DNA of 64,000 nucleotides from Pseudoalteromonas sp. A601 (GTDB lineage: Bacteria; Pseudomonadota; Gammaproteobacteria; Enterobacterales; Alteromonadaceae). The stretch is from contig NZ_MXQF01000002.1 in NCBI RefSeq assembly GCF_002165575.1, positions 1 to 64,000 of the forward strand, read 5' to 3'. Shown here piece after piece: positions 1 through 7,645 of the stretch. The notes below the pieces were generated by a model, which saw nothing but the letters and a program-made list of their open reading frames with translations, was not told where the DNA came from and searched no databases. A program made the translations under genes and the position numbers. Every line of letters begins with the position of its first letter. Position 1 is the stretch's first letter.

Positions 1-165
1 GTTTCAATTGAGACTCTAAATTTTTTGCCTTGCTTAGCTATCTAAAAGAAAGTTAAGCTCGGCTGTTAGAACTCAATCTGTACGAGTGCCCACACAGATG
101 ATTGCTTTATATTGTTAAAGAACGTTGCGATTAAAGCGCTTTGCTTTACGTCGCTAGGGCTGCGC
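1..165 (-). other. rRNA operon leader; 16S gene lies just outside the window
   Basis: Read on the minus strand this is the transcribed leader of a 16S rRNA gene. The element at 111-124 (CGTTCTTTAACAAT) matches the boxA antitermination signal of gammaproteobacterial rrn operons. The stretch at 79-99 matches the conserved leader segment containing TCTGTGTGGGCACTCG. The leftmost bases, read leftward, end in AGTCTCAATTGAAAC, the usual sequence just before the 16S start. The mature 16S gene is therefore expected to begin within about 10 bases beyond position 1. No rRNA gene body is in the window. The boxA and leader matches are from recall of the family, not from an alignment. Confidence 0.85.
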
Positions 166-193
166 ATGTTACGCCTTCCTATTTTTTTGTCAA
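166..193 (-). promoter_or_regulatory. rRNA operon promoter, proximal (P2-like)
   Basis: On the minus strand there is a perfect -35 TTGACA at 188-193, a 16-base spacer and a -10 TAACAT at 166-171, followed by a GC-rich discriminator (GCGCAGCC). Start would fall near 158-160 and run into the boxA-containing leader. Confidence 0.75.
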
Positions 194-305
194 CACTTAA
201 TTTTAAACTTTTTTTTAAAAATCTAAACTCAAGTTTTACTCGACTTACTAAGTGACTTGCTTGCCTCGCTAAGCGTTGCCTGCTCTGCCGTCTCAGTGGG
301 GTCGC

Positions 306-334
306 ATTATAGGGAGAACAGATTTTTACGCAAG
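306..334 (-). promoter_or_regulatory. rRNA operon promoter, distal (P1-like)
   Basis: On the minus strand there is a -35 CTTGCG at 329-334, a 17-base spacer and a perfect -10 TATAAT at 306-311, followed by the GCGACCCC discriminator typical of growth-rate and ppGpp-controlled rrn promoters. The A/T tracts at 335-400 just upstream look like an UP element. Confidence 0.75.
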
Positions 335-487
335 CGTTTTTAGTCAGAAACTTAAAAAAAGAATCTATTCGTTTGAAAAACAAACTAAAACACCTAAAAG
401 GTGTCATTAACTGATTAAAATATCAGCAAAGATTTCTAGAGAGGAATTTAAGTATTATCTAATTTTTGTATTTATCAAGTTTTAGAT

Positions 488-516
488 ATAAAAAAGCGCC
501 ATTAATTAACAGCGCT
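488..516 (-). terminator. Rho-independent terminator after the CnoX-like gene
   Basis: On the minus strand the hairpin arms AGCGC and GCGCT (512-516 and 496-500) are followed by a T run. It lies about 25 bases beyond the stop codon of the gene ending at 541. Confidence 0.7.
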
Positions 517-540
517 TGAGTTTATGATGCTTAAAATTGA

Positions 541-1398
541 TTAATACAGGATACTGTAGAGCTTTCTTCTATATTTAGCTGCTAAGCTATCACCATCAGG
601 TAATGATGCTATAACTGCAAGATAGGTTGCTTTGGCATCTGCAAAGTTTAAGTCTTTCTTTAAAATACTAAACAATGTTTCTAATGCTTCTTCTTTGCGC
701 CCTGCTGTGTCAAGTGCAGTAGCTAGCTCAACTTTAATTTCTAAATCATTCGGATGCTGCTCTGCTTTTAATTGCAATGCTTTTATCTCTGGCGAATCGG
801 TCGCTTCAAGCGCTTGTTCGTACTTAGCACGAATATTTGTGTAATACGCATCACGCTCACTTTCACCAACTGTATCAAGTAAAGCTTGAGCATCATCTAG
901 TTTATGAATTTGAATACAAATATCTGCTAGCACTAATTTAATACGTGCATTAGTCGTATCTAGTTCGTAAGCCTGCTTTGCAAAATTAAATGCACTATTT
1001 AAATCTTGCGCAACGAGAGCTTGCTTTGCTTGTTCCAATAATAACTCATGTTGTGCCGGTAAGTGCTTTGATAAAACGTCTCTAACTTGTTGCTCTGTTT
1101 GCGCACCAGGCAACATATCTACCGGAGCGGAGTCTTTTAAAAACACAAGTGTTGGTAGTGTTTGCAAGCCTATTTGCTGAGCTAATTGAGCTGCTAACTG
1201 TTGCTCTACATCGCAATCAAGTGTCGCAACAAGTAAATGCTCGCCATATTCACTAGCTATTTTATCTAAAATAGCAGCTTGCGACTGACACTCAGGGCTT
1301 TGTGCCGAATAGAAACTAAGCAGAACAAGCTTTTCTTGAGAAGTTTCACCTAATACTTGCTGAAGGTTTTGTGGATTAACATTTACCATATTATTCAT
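541..1398 (-). CDS. ybbN: CnoX/YbbN-type thioredoxin-fold co-chaperone with TPR-like tail
   Basis: The protein has about 285 residues: a thioredoxin fold (about 20-110) followed by helical TPR-like repeats to the C terminus. This is the architecture of E. coli YbbN (CnoX), a holdase that protects unfolded proteins and hands them to GroEL/DnaK. Where thioredoxin has CGPC this protein has SPEC (residues 34-37), so only the second cysteine is kept and disulfide reductase activity is unlikely, as in E. coli YbbN. I chose the ATG at 1396-1398; a longer frame exists only from a TTG at 1452, and the ATG at 1389 is also possible. It is monocistronic and divergent from the M20 peptidase gene. Confidence 0.85.
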   Translation of the reverse strand: MNNMVNVNPQNLQQVLGETSQEKLVLLSFYSAQSPECQSQAAILDKIASEYGEHLLVATLDCDVEQQLAAQLAQQIGLQTLPTLVFLKDSAPVDMLPGAQTEQQVRDVLSKHLPAQHELLLEQAKQALVAQDLNSAFNFAKQAYELDTTNARIKLVLADICIQIHKLDDAQALLDTVGESERDAYYTNIRAKYEQALEATDSPEIKALQLKAEQHPNDLEIKVELATALDTAGRKEEALETLFSILKKDLNFADAKATYLAVIASLPDGDSLAAKYRRKLYSILY

Positions 1399-1483
1399 TG
1401 CGATTGATTGCCATATCAGACTATTTAGGGTTTTATATGGTGTCGATAACAATAATTACAAGCCACCAGCCAAAAGGTCTTTT

Positions 1484-2794
1484 ATGAAATTTCACAAAGT
1501 ATATGCAGCCTTACTTTTTATTAGCCCGTTAACGGGTGCCACAACGTTAGATCTGAACCTAGATAAAACCATGCCCGCTCTCGAAAAGTTTTATTTAGAT
1601 TTACACCAATCTCCTGAACTTTCATACCACGAGAAACAAACTGGTCTAAAAATTTCTCACCAACTAAAACAACTTGGTTTTAAGGTTACTGATAATGTAG
1701 GTGGTTTTGGTGTTGTCGGAGTTTATAAAAATGGTAATGGCCCAACAGTGATGATCCGCACTGACACTGATGGCTTGCCGATTATTGAACAAACAGGAAA
1801 ATCCTATGCATCTAACGTCACGGTTACTAATGATGAAGGTGCAACAGTTGGTGTTATGCATGGCTGCGGCCATGATATTCATATGAGTTCATTTATTGGC
1901 ACGGCACAACAGCTCGTTCAGCATAAAGATTCCTGGCAGGGAACATTAATGATGGTCGCGCAACCTGCTGAAGAAGTCGGTGGTGGTGCAAAAGCGATGC
2001 TAAAAGAAGGCTTATTCTCTAAGTTCCCTACACCTGATCACGTGATTGCCTTACATGTAAGCGCTAGTGTTCCGGCTGGTAAAGTGAGTATGAAAAACGA
2101 ATACACTATGGCCAGTGTTGACTCTGTTGATATAACAGTAAAAGGGAAAGGCGGTCACGGCGCTTACCCACACACGACTATTGATCCTGTCGTTATAGCA
2201 TCACGTATTGTATTAGCACTACAAACTGTGACTAGCCGAGAACTTTCTCCGCTAGAACCTTCTGTTATAACCGTTGGCTCTATTCATGGGGGTTCTAAGC
2301 ACAATGTGATCTCTGACGAAGTAAAACTACAACTTACATTACGCAGCTATAACCCAGAAGTACGTTTACAGCAAATTGCCGCGATTAAACGAATCTCACA
2401 AGGAATTGCTTTAAGCGCAGGCTTAGACAAATCGCTCATGCCAGAAGTATATGTACATGAAGATGAGTCAATTCCATCAACATATAATAACCCTAAGCAA
2501 ACTAATATTGTACGTAATGCGATTAGCTCAGCCATTGGCAAAGATAACGTGCTAGAAACGCAAGCGGTTATGGCTGGCGAAGATTTTGGTTTATATGGCC
2601 GAACCGAACAAAATATTCCTATCACGTTATTTTGGCTCGGTGGCGTAGAGCAATCTCAATATACTGCAGCACAAAAATCCGGGCAGACTCTACCGTCATT
2701 GCATTCGAGTAAGTTCGCCCCAGATTATAAGGTCGCTCTTCCTACTGGTATTAAAGCGATGAGTAATGCAGCCGTTGCGCTGTTTAATAACTAA
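1484..2794 (+). CDS. Secreted M20D-family amidohydrolase / peptidase
   Basis: The protein has 436 residues and an N-terminal signal peptide (hydrophobic 7-18). The body is a zinc or manganese amidohydrolase of the M20 family, subgroup of hippurate hydrolase, aminoacylase and IAA-amino-acid hydrolase. Visible motifs are RTDTDGLP (92-99), HGCGHD (126-131), PAEE (161-164), a histidine at 191 and HSSKFAPDY near the C terminus, covering the expected metal ligands and the general-base glutamate. It probably hydrolyses N-acylated amino acids or small peptides in the periplasm; the substrate cannot be told from sequence. AAGG stands 6 bases before the ATG. It converges on topB with only 13 bases between stop codons. 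Confidence 0.88.
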   Translation: MKFHKVYAALLFISPLTGATTLDLNLDKTMPALEKFYLDLHQSPELSYHEKQTGLKISHQLKQLGFKVTDNVGGFGVVGVYKNGNGPTVMIRTDTDGLPIIEQTGKSYASNVTVTNDEGATVGVMHGCGHDIHMSSFIGTAQQLVQHKDSWQGTLMMVAQPAEEVGGGAKAMLKEGLFSKFPTPDHVIALHVSASVPAGKVSMKNEYTMASVDSVDITVKGKGGHGAYPHTTIDPVVIASRIVLALQTVTSRELSPLEPSVITVGSIHGGSKHNVISDEVKLQLTLRSYNPEVRLQQIAAIKRISQGIALSAGLDKSLMPEVYVHEDESIPSTYNNPKQTNIVRNAISSAIGKDNVLETQAVMAGEDFGLYGRTEQNIPITLFWLGGVEQSQYTAAQKSGQTLPSLHSSKFAPDYKVALPTGIKAMSNAAVALFNN

Positions 2795-2807
2795 ATCGAG
2801 TTTGTAA

Positions 2808-4718
2808 TTAGGCCGATTTTGTTTTTGGTTTAGCTTTTCTCTTAAAACGTCGCTTTTGCGGCGTTTTTGGTAATTGCGCAAAGGCTTGGCTATTACATTG
2901 GCCTGCTTGTCCAATAAAATGTGATAAATCATTTAATAACGGAGTTAAAAACTGTTGGTAGCTCATACGCTGTTCTGCAATGTCACCTAATGAGGCTTCC
3001 CATTTTGCCGTTAAATCTGGGCTTGCTAAACCTTCAGGTAATACTCCTATAAGAGCTTTTCCTGTTTCAGTGGCTAAAATAGTTTTACCTTGGCGTTGTA
3101 AAAACTGGCGCTTGAATAAAAGCTCCAAAATACCTGCACGGGTTGCTTCAGTCCCTAAGCCATCGGTGTCTTTAAGAATTCTTTTGATATCTGGATTTTT
3201 CACATAACGACTTATTCCCGTCATGGCACTTAACAAAGTTGCATCTGTAAAATGAGCTGGCGGGGTCGTCATTTTATCAACCACTTCGCCATGGCTACAG
3301 TTAAGCATTTGCCCTTTAACTAACGGCGGTAAAGTTTGCTGATCTTTTAGCTCTGATTTACCCATGAGTACTTTAAAACCTAAGCTGACCTCTTGCTTAG
3401 CATTTGCTTTAAATAAACCACCAGCAATAGTTACCTCAACCTTTGTTTCATTAAATATATAGTCAGGGTAGAACTGAATGAGGTAATGCCGACACACTAG
3501 GCTATATACCTTTGCTTCGTCTGAGTTTAAGCTTACCGACTTTAATTGTTTAGCGGTAGGAATGATGGCGTGATGCGCAGCTACCTTTGCATCATTAAAA
3601 CATTTACTACGCTTACTGGTATCGGCCTGGTTACAATGAATTTCACTTTGACCACCATTACTGGCAATCGCTTTAACAATACTTGCAGCTTCTCGGTGGT
3701 GATCTTTTGGAAGATAACGGTTATCTGAGCGAGGATAGGTGATGAGCTTATGGCGTTCATATAACGTTTGGCAAATATCTAACACTTTTTGTGCAGGCAT
3801 CGTAAACGCTTTCGCTGCATCTATTTGCAGGGCTGATAAATTATAAGGTAAAGGGGCTTGTTGTTTTTTCTGTTTTTGCTCAAGTGCCGTAACCTCGCCT
3901 TTTTGTCCTGCTATTCTTGATACTACATTCTCTGCAAGGCCTCGATGCAGTACTCGTCCTTCTTCATCTTGATAAGGTTCACACGCTTTGCTTGGTTGCC
4001 ACTTAGCTGTAAATTTTTGTTGCTCCTGAGTATTTAAATGAGCAAACACTTCATAAAATGGCTTTGCTACAAAATTAGCAATTTCATTATCACGATTGAC
4101 TACTAACCCTAAAATAGGTGTTTGTACGCGCCCAACAGAAAGCACATTACCAAATCCCGCTTTTTGCCCAGCTAAGGTATATGCACGGGTTAAATTCATA
4201 CCAAATAACCAATCGGCACGGGAGCGGGCCAGTGCAGAGACACTTAGTGGAATAAAATCACGATTGATACGCATATTTGCCAAAGCTTTTTTTACCGCAC
4301 TAATATTTAAATCGCTGATTAATAAACGTTGAATTTGTTGTTTTTTGGCTTGGCTAAGCTTAACTTGCTCAATCACCTCATCAACAAGTAATTGCCCTTC
4401 TCTATCGGGATCACCAGCATGCACTAGTTGATCTGCTTGTTTAATTAACTTTTTAAGTACCGTAAGCTGCTTACGAGTTTTTGTTTTAGCTTTTAATTGC
4501 CATTGCTCAGGGATGATAGGTAAATCATCAAAGCGCCACTTTTTATATTGCTCGCTATAGTCATCAGGTTCAGCTTGTTCTAGCAAATGGCCAATGCACC
4601 AAGAAACACAATCACCATTAGCAACTTCAATATAGCCATCATGCTTTTTATGTGGCTTGGGTAAAGCATCGGCAATAGCACGACCAAGGGAAGGTTTTTC
4701 AGCAATGTATAATTTCAC
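2808..4718 (-). CDS. topB: DNA topoisomerase III
   Basis: The 636-residue type IA topoisomerase relaxes negative supercoils and decatenates DNA, acting with RecQ-type helicases. The toprim domain starts at residue 1 and carries the acidic triad in GDPDREG (D103, D105, E107). The catalytic tyrosine is Y328 in LITYPRSDNRYLP. The C-terminal tail is strongly basic. The length is close to that of E. coli TopB (653). A palindrome matching a LexA box lies 15 bases before the ATG, so SOS induction is likely. Confidence 0.95.
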   Translation of the reverse strand: MKLYIAEKPSLGRAIADALPKPHKKHDGYIEVANGDCVSWCIGHLLEQAEPDDYSEQYKKWRFDDLPIIPEQWQLKAKTKTRKQLTVLKKLIKQADQLVHAGDPDREGQLLVDEVIEQVKLSQAKKQQIQRLLISDLNISAVKKALANMRINRDFIPLSVSALARSRADWLFGMNLTRAYTLAGQKAGFGNVLSVGRVQTPILGLVVNRDNEIANFVAKPFYEVFAHLNTQEQQKFTAKWQPSKACEPYQDEEGRVLHRGLAENVVSRIAGQKGEVTALEQKQKKQQAPLPYNLSALQIDAAKAFTMPAQKVLDICQTLYERHKLITYPRSDNRYLPKDHHREAASIVKAIASNGGQSEIHCNQADTSKRSKCFNDAKVAAHHAIIPTAKQLKSVSLNSDEAKVYSLVCRHYLIQFYPDYIFNETKVEVTIAGGLFKANAKQEVSLGFKVLMGKSELKDQQTLPPLVKGQMLNCSHGEVVDKMTTPPAHFTDATLLSAMTGISRYVKNPDIKRILKDTDGLGTEATRAGILELLFKRQFLQRQGKTILATETGKALIGVLPEGLASPDLTAKWEASLGDIAEQRMSYQQFLTPLLNDLSHFIGQAGQCNSQAFAQLPKTPQKRRFKRKAKPKTKSA

Positions 4719-4733
4719 ACCTGGACCATAACA

Positions 4734-4751
4734 ACTGTTTATATAAACAGT
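4734..4751 (-). promoter_or_regulatory. LexA-type SOS box upstream of topB
   Basis: This is a perfect 18-bp palindrome, ACTGTTTATATAAACAGT, with the gammaproteobacterial LexA form CTGT-N8-ACAG and an AT-only core. It is centred about 24 bases before the topB ATG, where it would overlap the promoter or leader. Seen: the palindrome and position. Inferred: LexA binding. Confidence 0.75.
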
Positions 4752-4769
4752 AGTTTAGCACAAAAAAAT

Positions 4770-5255
4770 TTACTGGGAAATATTAACCTGAGGTTTGCGC
4801 AGTAATACATAAATCAGTGGTAAATAGCAGATGACTACTGTAGCAATGTTAATGATTGGTAGAAGGGTTTTGTACATCATAGTACTGTAAGAGAGATCCC
4901 AAAGATGACGATCTACTAAGCGAAATAGCTGTAATAAAGGTGCAGCTATAACTACAAGTTGGCCGAGCACACTTTGCCAAAGATAAACCTTATCTTTAAT
5001 GCCTAAATAAGCAATCAAGGCCATCCACGCTAAATCGTTAAATGCCCAGACAACATAGCGCCAAATATATGGGTCATCAAACTCTCTTAAGCTTGAATAA
5101 ATCACTGCGCCATACAAAAAGAACACTGCTGTAATCAAAGCGAAGCGAAATGCCAACCAATCCTTACGTAGATAGAATATAAAAATAGCTGGGAGCAAAA
5201 ACAGCACCCAGCTATGTTCAAGTACAAAAATTAAATTGTTCACCCAATTAAGCAT
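4770..5255 (-). CDS. Uncharacterised multi-pass membrane protein
   Basis: I do not recognise the family of this 161-residue protein. Hydrophobic segments at about 12-28, 34-53, 66-85, 90-112 and 130-153 suggest five membrane passes with short, partly charged loops (FDDPYIW, LVDRHLWDL) and a short polar tail. The ATG at 5253-5255 follows the stop codon of a 25-codon gene by 5 bases and has only a weak ribosome-binding site, so translation is probably coupled to that gene. The pair has its own promoter candidate behind pomB. No function is proposed. Confidence 0.7.
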   Translation of the reverse strand: MLNWVNNLIFVLEHSWVLFLLPAIFIFYLRKDWLAFRFALITAVFFLYGAVIYSSLREFDDPYIWRYVVWAFNDLAWMALIAYLGIKDKVYLWQSVLGQLVVIAAPLLQLFRLVDRHLWDLSYSTMMYKTLLPIINIATVVICYLPLIYVLLRKPQVNISQ

Positions 5256-5260
5256 TCGCG

Positions 5261-5338
5261 TTACTTAACATTCTTTTCTTCATCATCGCCACCTGAACCA
5301 TTACCGGGCATATAGCTATATTTATCAATCTTTTTCAT
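5261..5338 (-). CDS. Putative 25-residue small protein heading an operon
   Basis: This short frame starts MKKIDKYSYM, has a GNGSGG turn-like middle and ends in an acidic/basic tail (DDEEKNVK). GGAG stands 6 bases before the ATG, far better than the site of the following membrane-protein gene, which starts 5 bases after this stop. A promoter candidate lies 34 bases upstream. It has no transmembrane segment or known motif. It could be a real small protein or a leader ORF that couples translation of the downstream gene. Confidence 0.55.
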   Translation of the reverse strand: MKKIDKYSYMPGNGSGGDDEEKNVK

Positions 5339-5371
5339 AAGTCACTCCGTTACACTTGCTAAGGAGCATTT

Positions 5372-5400
5372 ACTTTATGCTAAAATCGGTACTTTGCCAA
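5372..5400 (-). promoter_or_regulatory. Promoter candidate for the small-protein/membrane-protein operon
   Basis: On the minus strand there is a -35 TTGGCA at 5395-5400, a 17-base spacer and a -10 TAAAGT at 5372-5377. It lies directly after the pomB stop codon and in front of the 25-codon gene. Confidence 0.5.
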
Positions 5401-5406
5401 GCATCA

Positions 5407-6327
5407 TCACCTAACTTCGATTGGGTCGGACTCTTTCGCTTTACCCTGCATTATGGAAATTTCAACGCGGCGATTACGTCGTCTGTCGGCATCTGACTCA
5501 TTTGGTACCAGAGGTCGCGTTTCAGCATGCCCTACAACGACCATTCTGCTCTTATCAAAACCCTGAGCTTTTTGCATTTCAGATGCAACCGCGACCGCTC
5601 GTTTTGAAGACAAATCCCAATTATTGGTGTATAGCTCATTAGATACTTGGAAATCATCGGTATGGCCTGAAACCGTAATTTCACCGGGTACATCTTTTAA
5701 TAAAGTCGCTATGTCTTGAATAATAGGCTTAAATCGGGGCTGTAAAAAAGCACTCCCTGATGGAAATGAGCCATTTTCACGAATACGGATAATGATTTGC
5801 TGACCTAGCGATTCAAGTTCAATTGCGCCATCCATGATTTGTTGTTCTAATTGCTGAGCTATCTTTTTAACCAGTTCGTTGACTTGCTCTTGATCTGCAG
5901 AAGCTGAGGCTTGATCTAATGCTTGCTGTTGAGCGGTACTTTGTGACTCACCACCACGTTTATTACCACGCTGCTCTTGACGACCACCCGCTGAACTTTC
6001 ATCCCCAGCTTGAAACTCAAGCATTTGCTGTGTCATTTCAACAGTTTGCTGTTGAATGGTCTCAATTGGTGTAGGCTCTGGTTTACCTGGGGTAAATTCC
6101 ATTGCTATCACGGAGGTTCCTTTAGGAATATCTTTAACTTCTATTTTGTTTTGCACACCAAAAGCAAACTTCATCGAGCCAGCTATTTGTTTGAACTTAA
6201 GCACATCCATTTCTGAAAATGCGAGCAAGAGTACAAAGAAACACATTAATAATGACATCAAATCAGCAAATGTGCCCATCCAAGCAGGTAAACCTGGAGG
6301 TGGACATTTACACTCTTGCTCAGACAT
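5407..6327 (-). CDS. pomB: Flagellar stator protein PomB (MotB family, OmpA domain)
   Basis: This 306-residue subunit of the flagellar stator has one N-terminal membrane helix (about 19-40) carrying the ion-binding aspartate, D22 in TFADLMSLL. A Gln/Ser-rich linker (about 95-145) is followed by a C-terminal OmpA-like peptidoglycan-binding domain with SGHTDD, VVGHAETRPL and RRNRRVEI. The small-residue pattern around the Asp and the partnership with a PomA-type protein favour a sodium motor, in keeping with the Na+-NQR genes in this window. The ATG follows the pomA stop by 2 bases and its GAGGAG site lies inside the end of pomA. Confidence 0.92.
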   Translation of the reverse strand: MSEQECKCPPPGLPAWMGTFADLMSLLMCFFVLLLAFSEMDVLKFKQIAGSMKFAFGVQNKIEVKDIPKGTSVIAMEFTPGKPEPTPIETIQQQTVEMTQQMLEFQAGDESSAGGRQEQRGNKRGGESQSTAQQQALDQASASADQEQVNELVKKIAQQLEQQIMDGAIELESLGQQIIIRIRENGSFPSGSAFLQPRFKPIIQDIATLLKDVPGEITVSGHTDDFQVSNELYTNNWDLSSKRAVAVASEMQKAQGFDKSRMVVVGHAETRPLVPNESDADRRRNRRVEISIMQGKAKESDPIEVR

Positions 6328-6329
6328 GC

Positions 6330-7097
6330 TTACTCCTCGGTATCCACATTGCGTTTAGACTCAGCAAGGTAGTTTTTCAAAATACCTTCTATTACTTTTG
6401 GATTTTGACCATCTTGAATTCCCAGTACGGCATCTAGAATAAGTCGCTGATTCATTGCTTCTTCTTCTTTACGCAGCTCTAATTTAACTTGGATAGGAAT
6501 GGCGATAACATTAGCTAAAAAGGCGCCGTATAAAGTCGTTAATAATGCAACAGCCATTGCAGGACCTATCGCTTTAGGATCATCCATGTTTGAAAGCATA
6601 GCCACCAAACCGATTAATGTACCAATCATACCCATTGCGGGAGCAATATCTGCCAGTGCTTTAAATAAGCCCGCGCCGGATTCATGACGTGTGGTAGTAA
6701 GCGAAATATCTTTTTGTAAAGTCGCACGTACTACATCGGCATCATGTCCATCAACTAGCATATCAACCCCTTTGCGCATAAATGCATTGGGTATTTCAGC
6801 TTCTTCTAGGGCTAAAAAACCGCCTTTGCGCGCTGAATCTGCCAGCTCTACCGCTTTTTCAATCAACTCTTCTGGAGATTCAATTTTAAACATGAACGCT
6901 TTAGCGCACACTTTACCAATACCTAAAAATTGACCCATAGTGTAGTTTGACAATACGATAAAAATCGAGCCACCAAATACAATGACAACTGATGGCGTAT
7001 TATAAAACATAGCAACTTCACCGTTACTACTTTGCACCATCGACATCACGATTAAGCCAATTGCTCCGAGAATACCTATAATGGTTGCTAAATCCAC
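6330..7097 (-). CDS. pomA: Flagellar stator protein PomA (MotA family)
   Basis: The 255-residue inner-membrane stator subunit has four membrane helices (about 1-20, 30-50, 148-168, 180-202) and a large cytoplasmic loop that contacts FliG. The short 255-residue form and DLATIIGILGAIGLI N terminus are typical of Vibrio/Alteromonadales PomA rather than E. coli MotA (295). The start is a GTG at 7095-7097 preceded by GGAGG at suitable distance. It forms a two-gene operon with pomB. No other flagellar genes are nearby. A sigma-28-type promoter lies about 60 bases upstream. Confidence 0.93.
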   Translation of the reverse strand: MDLATIIGILGAIGLIVMSMVQSSNGEVAMFYNTPSVVIVFGGSIFIVLSNYTMGQFLGIGKVCAKAFMFKIESPEELIEKAVELADSARKGGFLALEEAEIPNAFMRKGVDMLVDGHDADVVRATLQKDISLTTTRHESGAGLFKALADIAPAMGMIGTLIGLVAMLSNMDDPKAIGPAMAVALLTTLYGAFLANVIAIPIQVKLELRKEEEAMNQRLILDAVLGIQDGQNPKVIEGILKNYLAESKRNVDTEE

Positions 7098-7159
7098 TTA
7101 CCCCTCCAGAGGAATTGCTATTTTGCTACTTAAGGTAACAAACTTTTATTATTAACTGC

Positions 7160-7186
7160 TTATCGGCAAAACATTGAATTACTTAA
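7160..7186 (-). promoter_or_regulatory. Sigma-28 (FliA) type promoter of pomAB
   Basis: On the minus strand the -10 is GCCGATAA (7160-7167), identical to the FliA consensus. It is preceded at the canonical 14-base distance by TTAAG (7182-7186), one change from TAAAG. Transcription would begin about 55-60 bases before the pomA GTG. FliA control of stator genes is established in enterobacteria; here it is inferred. Confidence 0.72.
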
Positions 7187-7214
7187 ATCATTTAGTTAAA
7201 TAAATGATTTAAGT
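7181..7214. repeat. Perfect 13-bp inverted repeat upstream of pomA
   Basis: The arms are ACTTAAATCATTT (7181-7193) and AAATGATTTAAGT (7202-7214), with an 8-base AT loop. The left arm contains the -35 element of the sigma-28-type promoter. There is no T run, so it is not a terminator; it could be an operator. The rest of the 302-base gap between pomA and xseB holds nothing else I can name apart from this and the promoter. Confidence 0.6.
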
Positions 7215-7399
7215 TTACTGCCTATTATAGTGTCATTCTAATCAAACTGCCCCAACCCGCAAGGGTTAACCCTAGGTTCAGCTAATTAAAATGTCGCCAT
7301 AAAACGAAAATACATAAAAAAAATGCATCAGTCTTTGACCTAGTTTAGCATTCCCCCTAAAATTGGCCTCACATTTATCTCATCTAAGTAAAATCCACT

Positions 7400-7642
7400 A
7401 TGGCGACTAAAAAACCTGAAAACTTGAGCTTCGAGCAAGCACTTGAAGAATTAACCGTAATCGTCACAGGCATGGAGCAAGGTGATTTATCGCTTGAACA
7501 ATCATTAAAACAGTTTGAACGCGGAATAGCTTTAGCAAATGCATCGTCTAATAAGCTCCAACAAGCAGAACAAAAAGTGGCTATTTTAATGGGTAATGAT
7601 CCCCAGGCAGCGTTAAGCAATTTTAATAATAATGTGGAATAG
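7400..7642 (+). CDS. xseB: Exodeoxyribonuclease VII small subunit
   Basis: The 80-residue protein of the XseB family forms a helical hairpin (NLSFEQALEELTVIVTGMEQGDLSLEQSL) that binds the large subunit XseA in the single-strand exonuclease ExoVII. It is the first gene of xseB-ispA-dxs, the usual gammaproteobacterial order; ispA begins 3 bases after its stop. Confidence 0.93.
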   Translation: MATKKPENLSFEQALEELTVIVTGMEQGDLSLEQSLKQFERGIALANASSNKLQQAEQKVAILMGNDPQAALSNFNNNVE

Positions 7643-7645
7643 TCG

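Noticed and set aside
66..407. Open frame of 113 codons on the minus strand at the left edge
   Set aside because: It overlaps the rRNA promoters, boxA and leader; the translation has no protein-like pattern.
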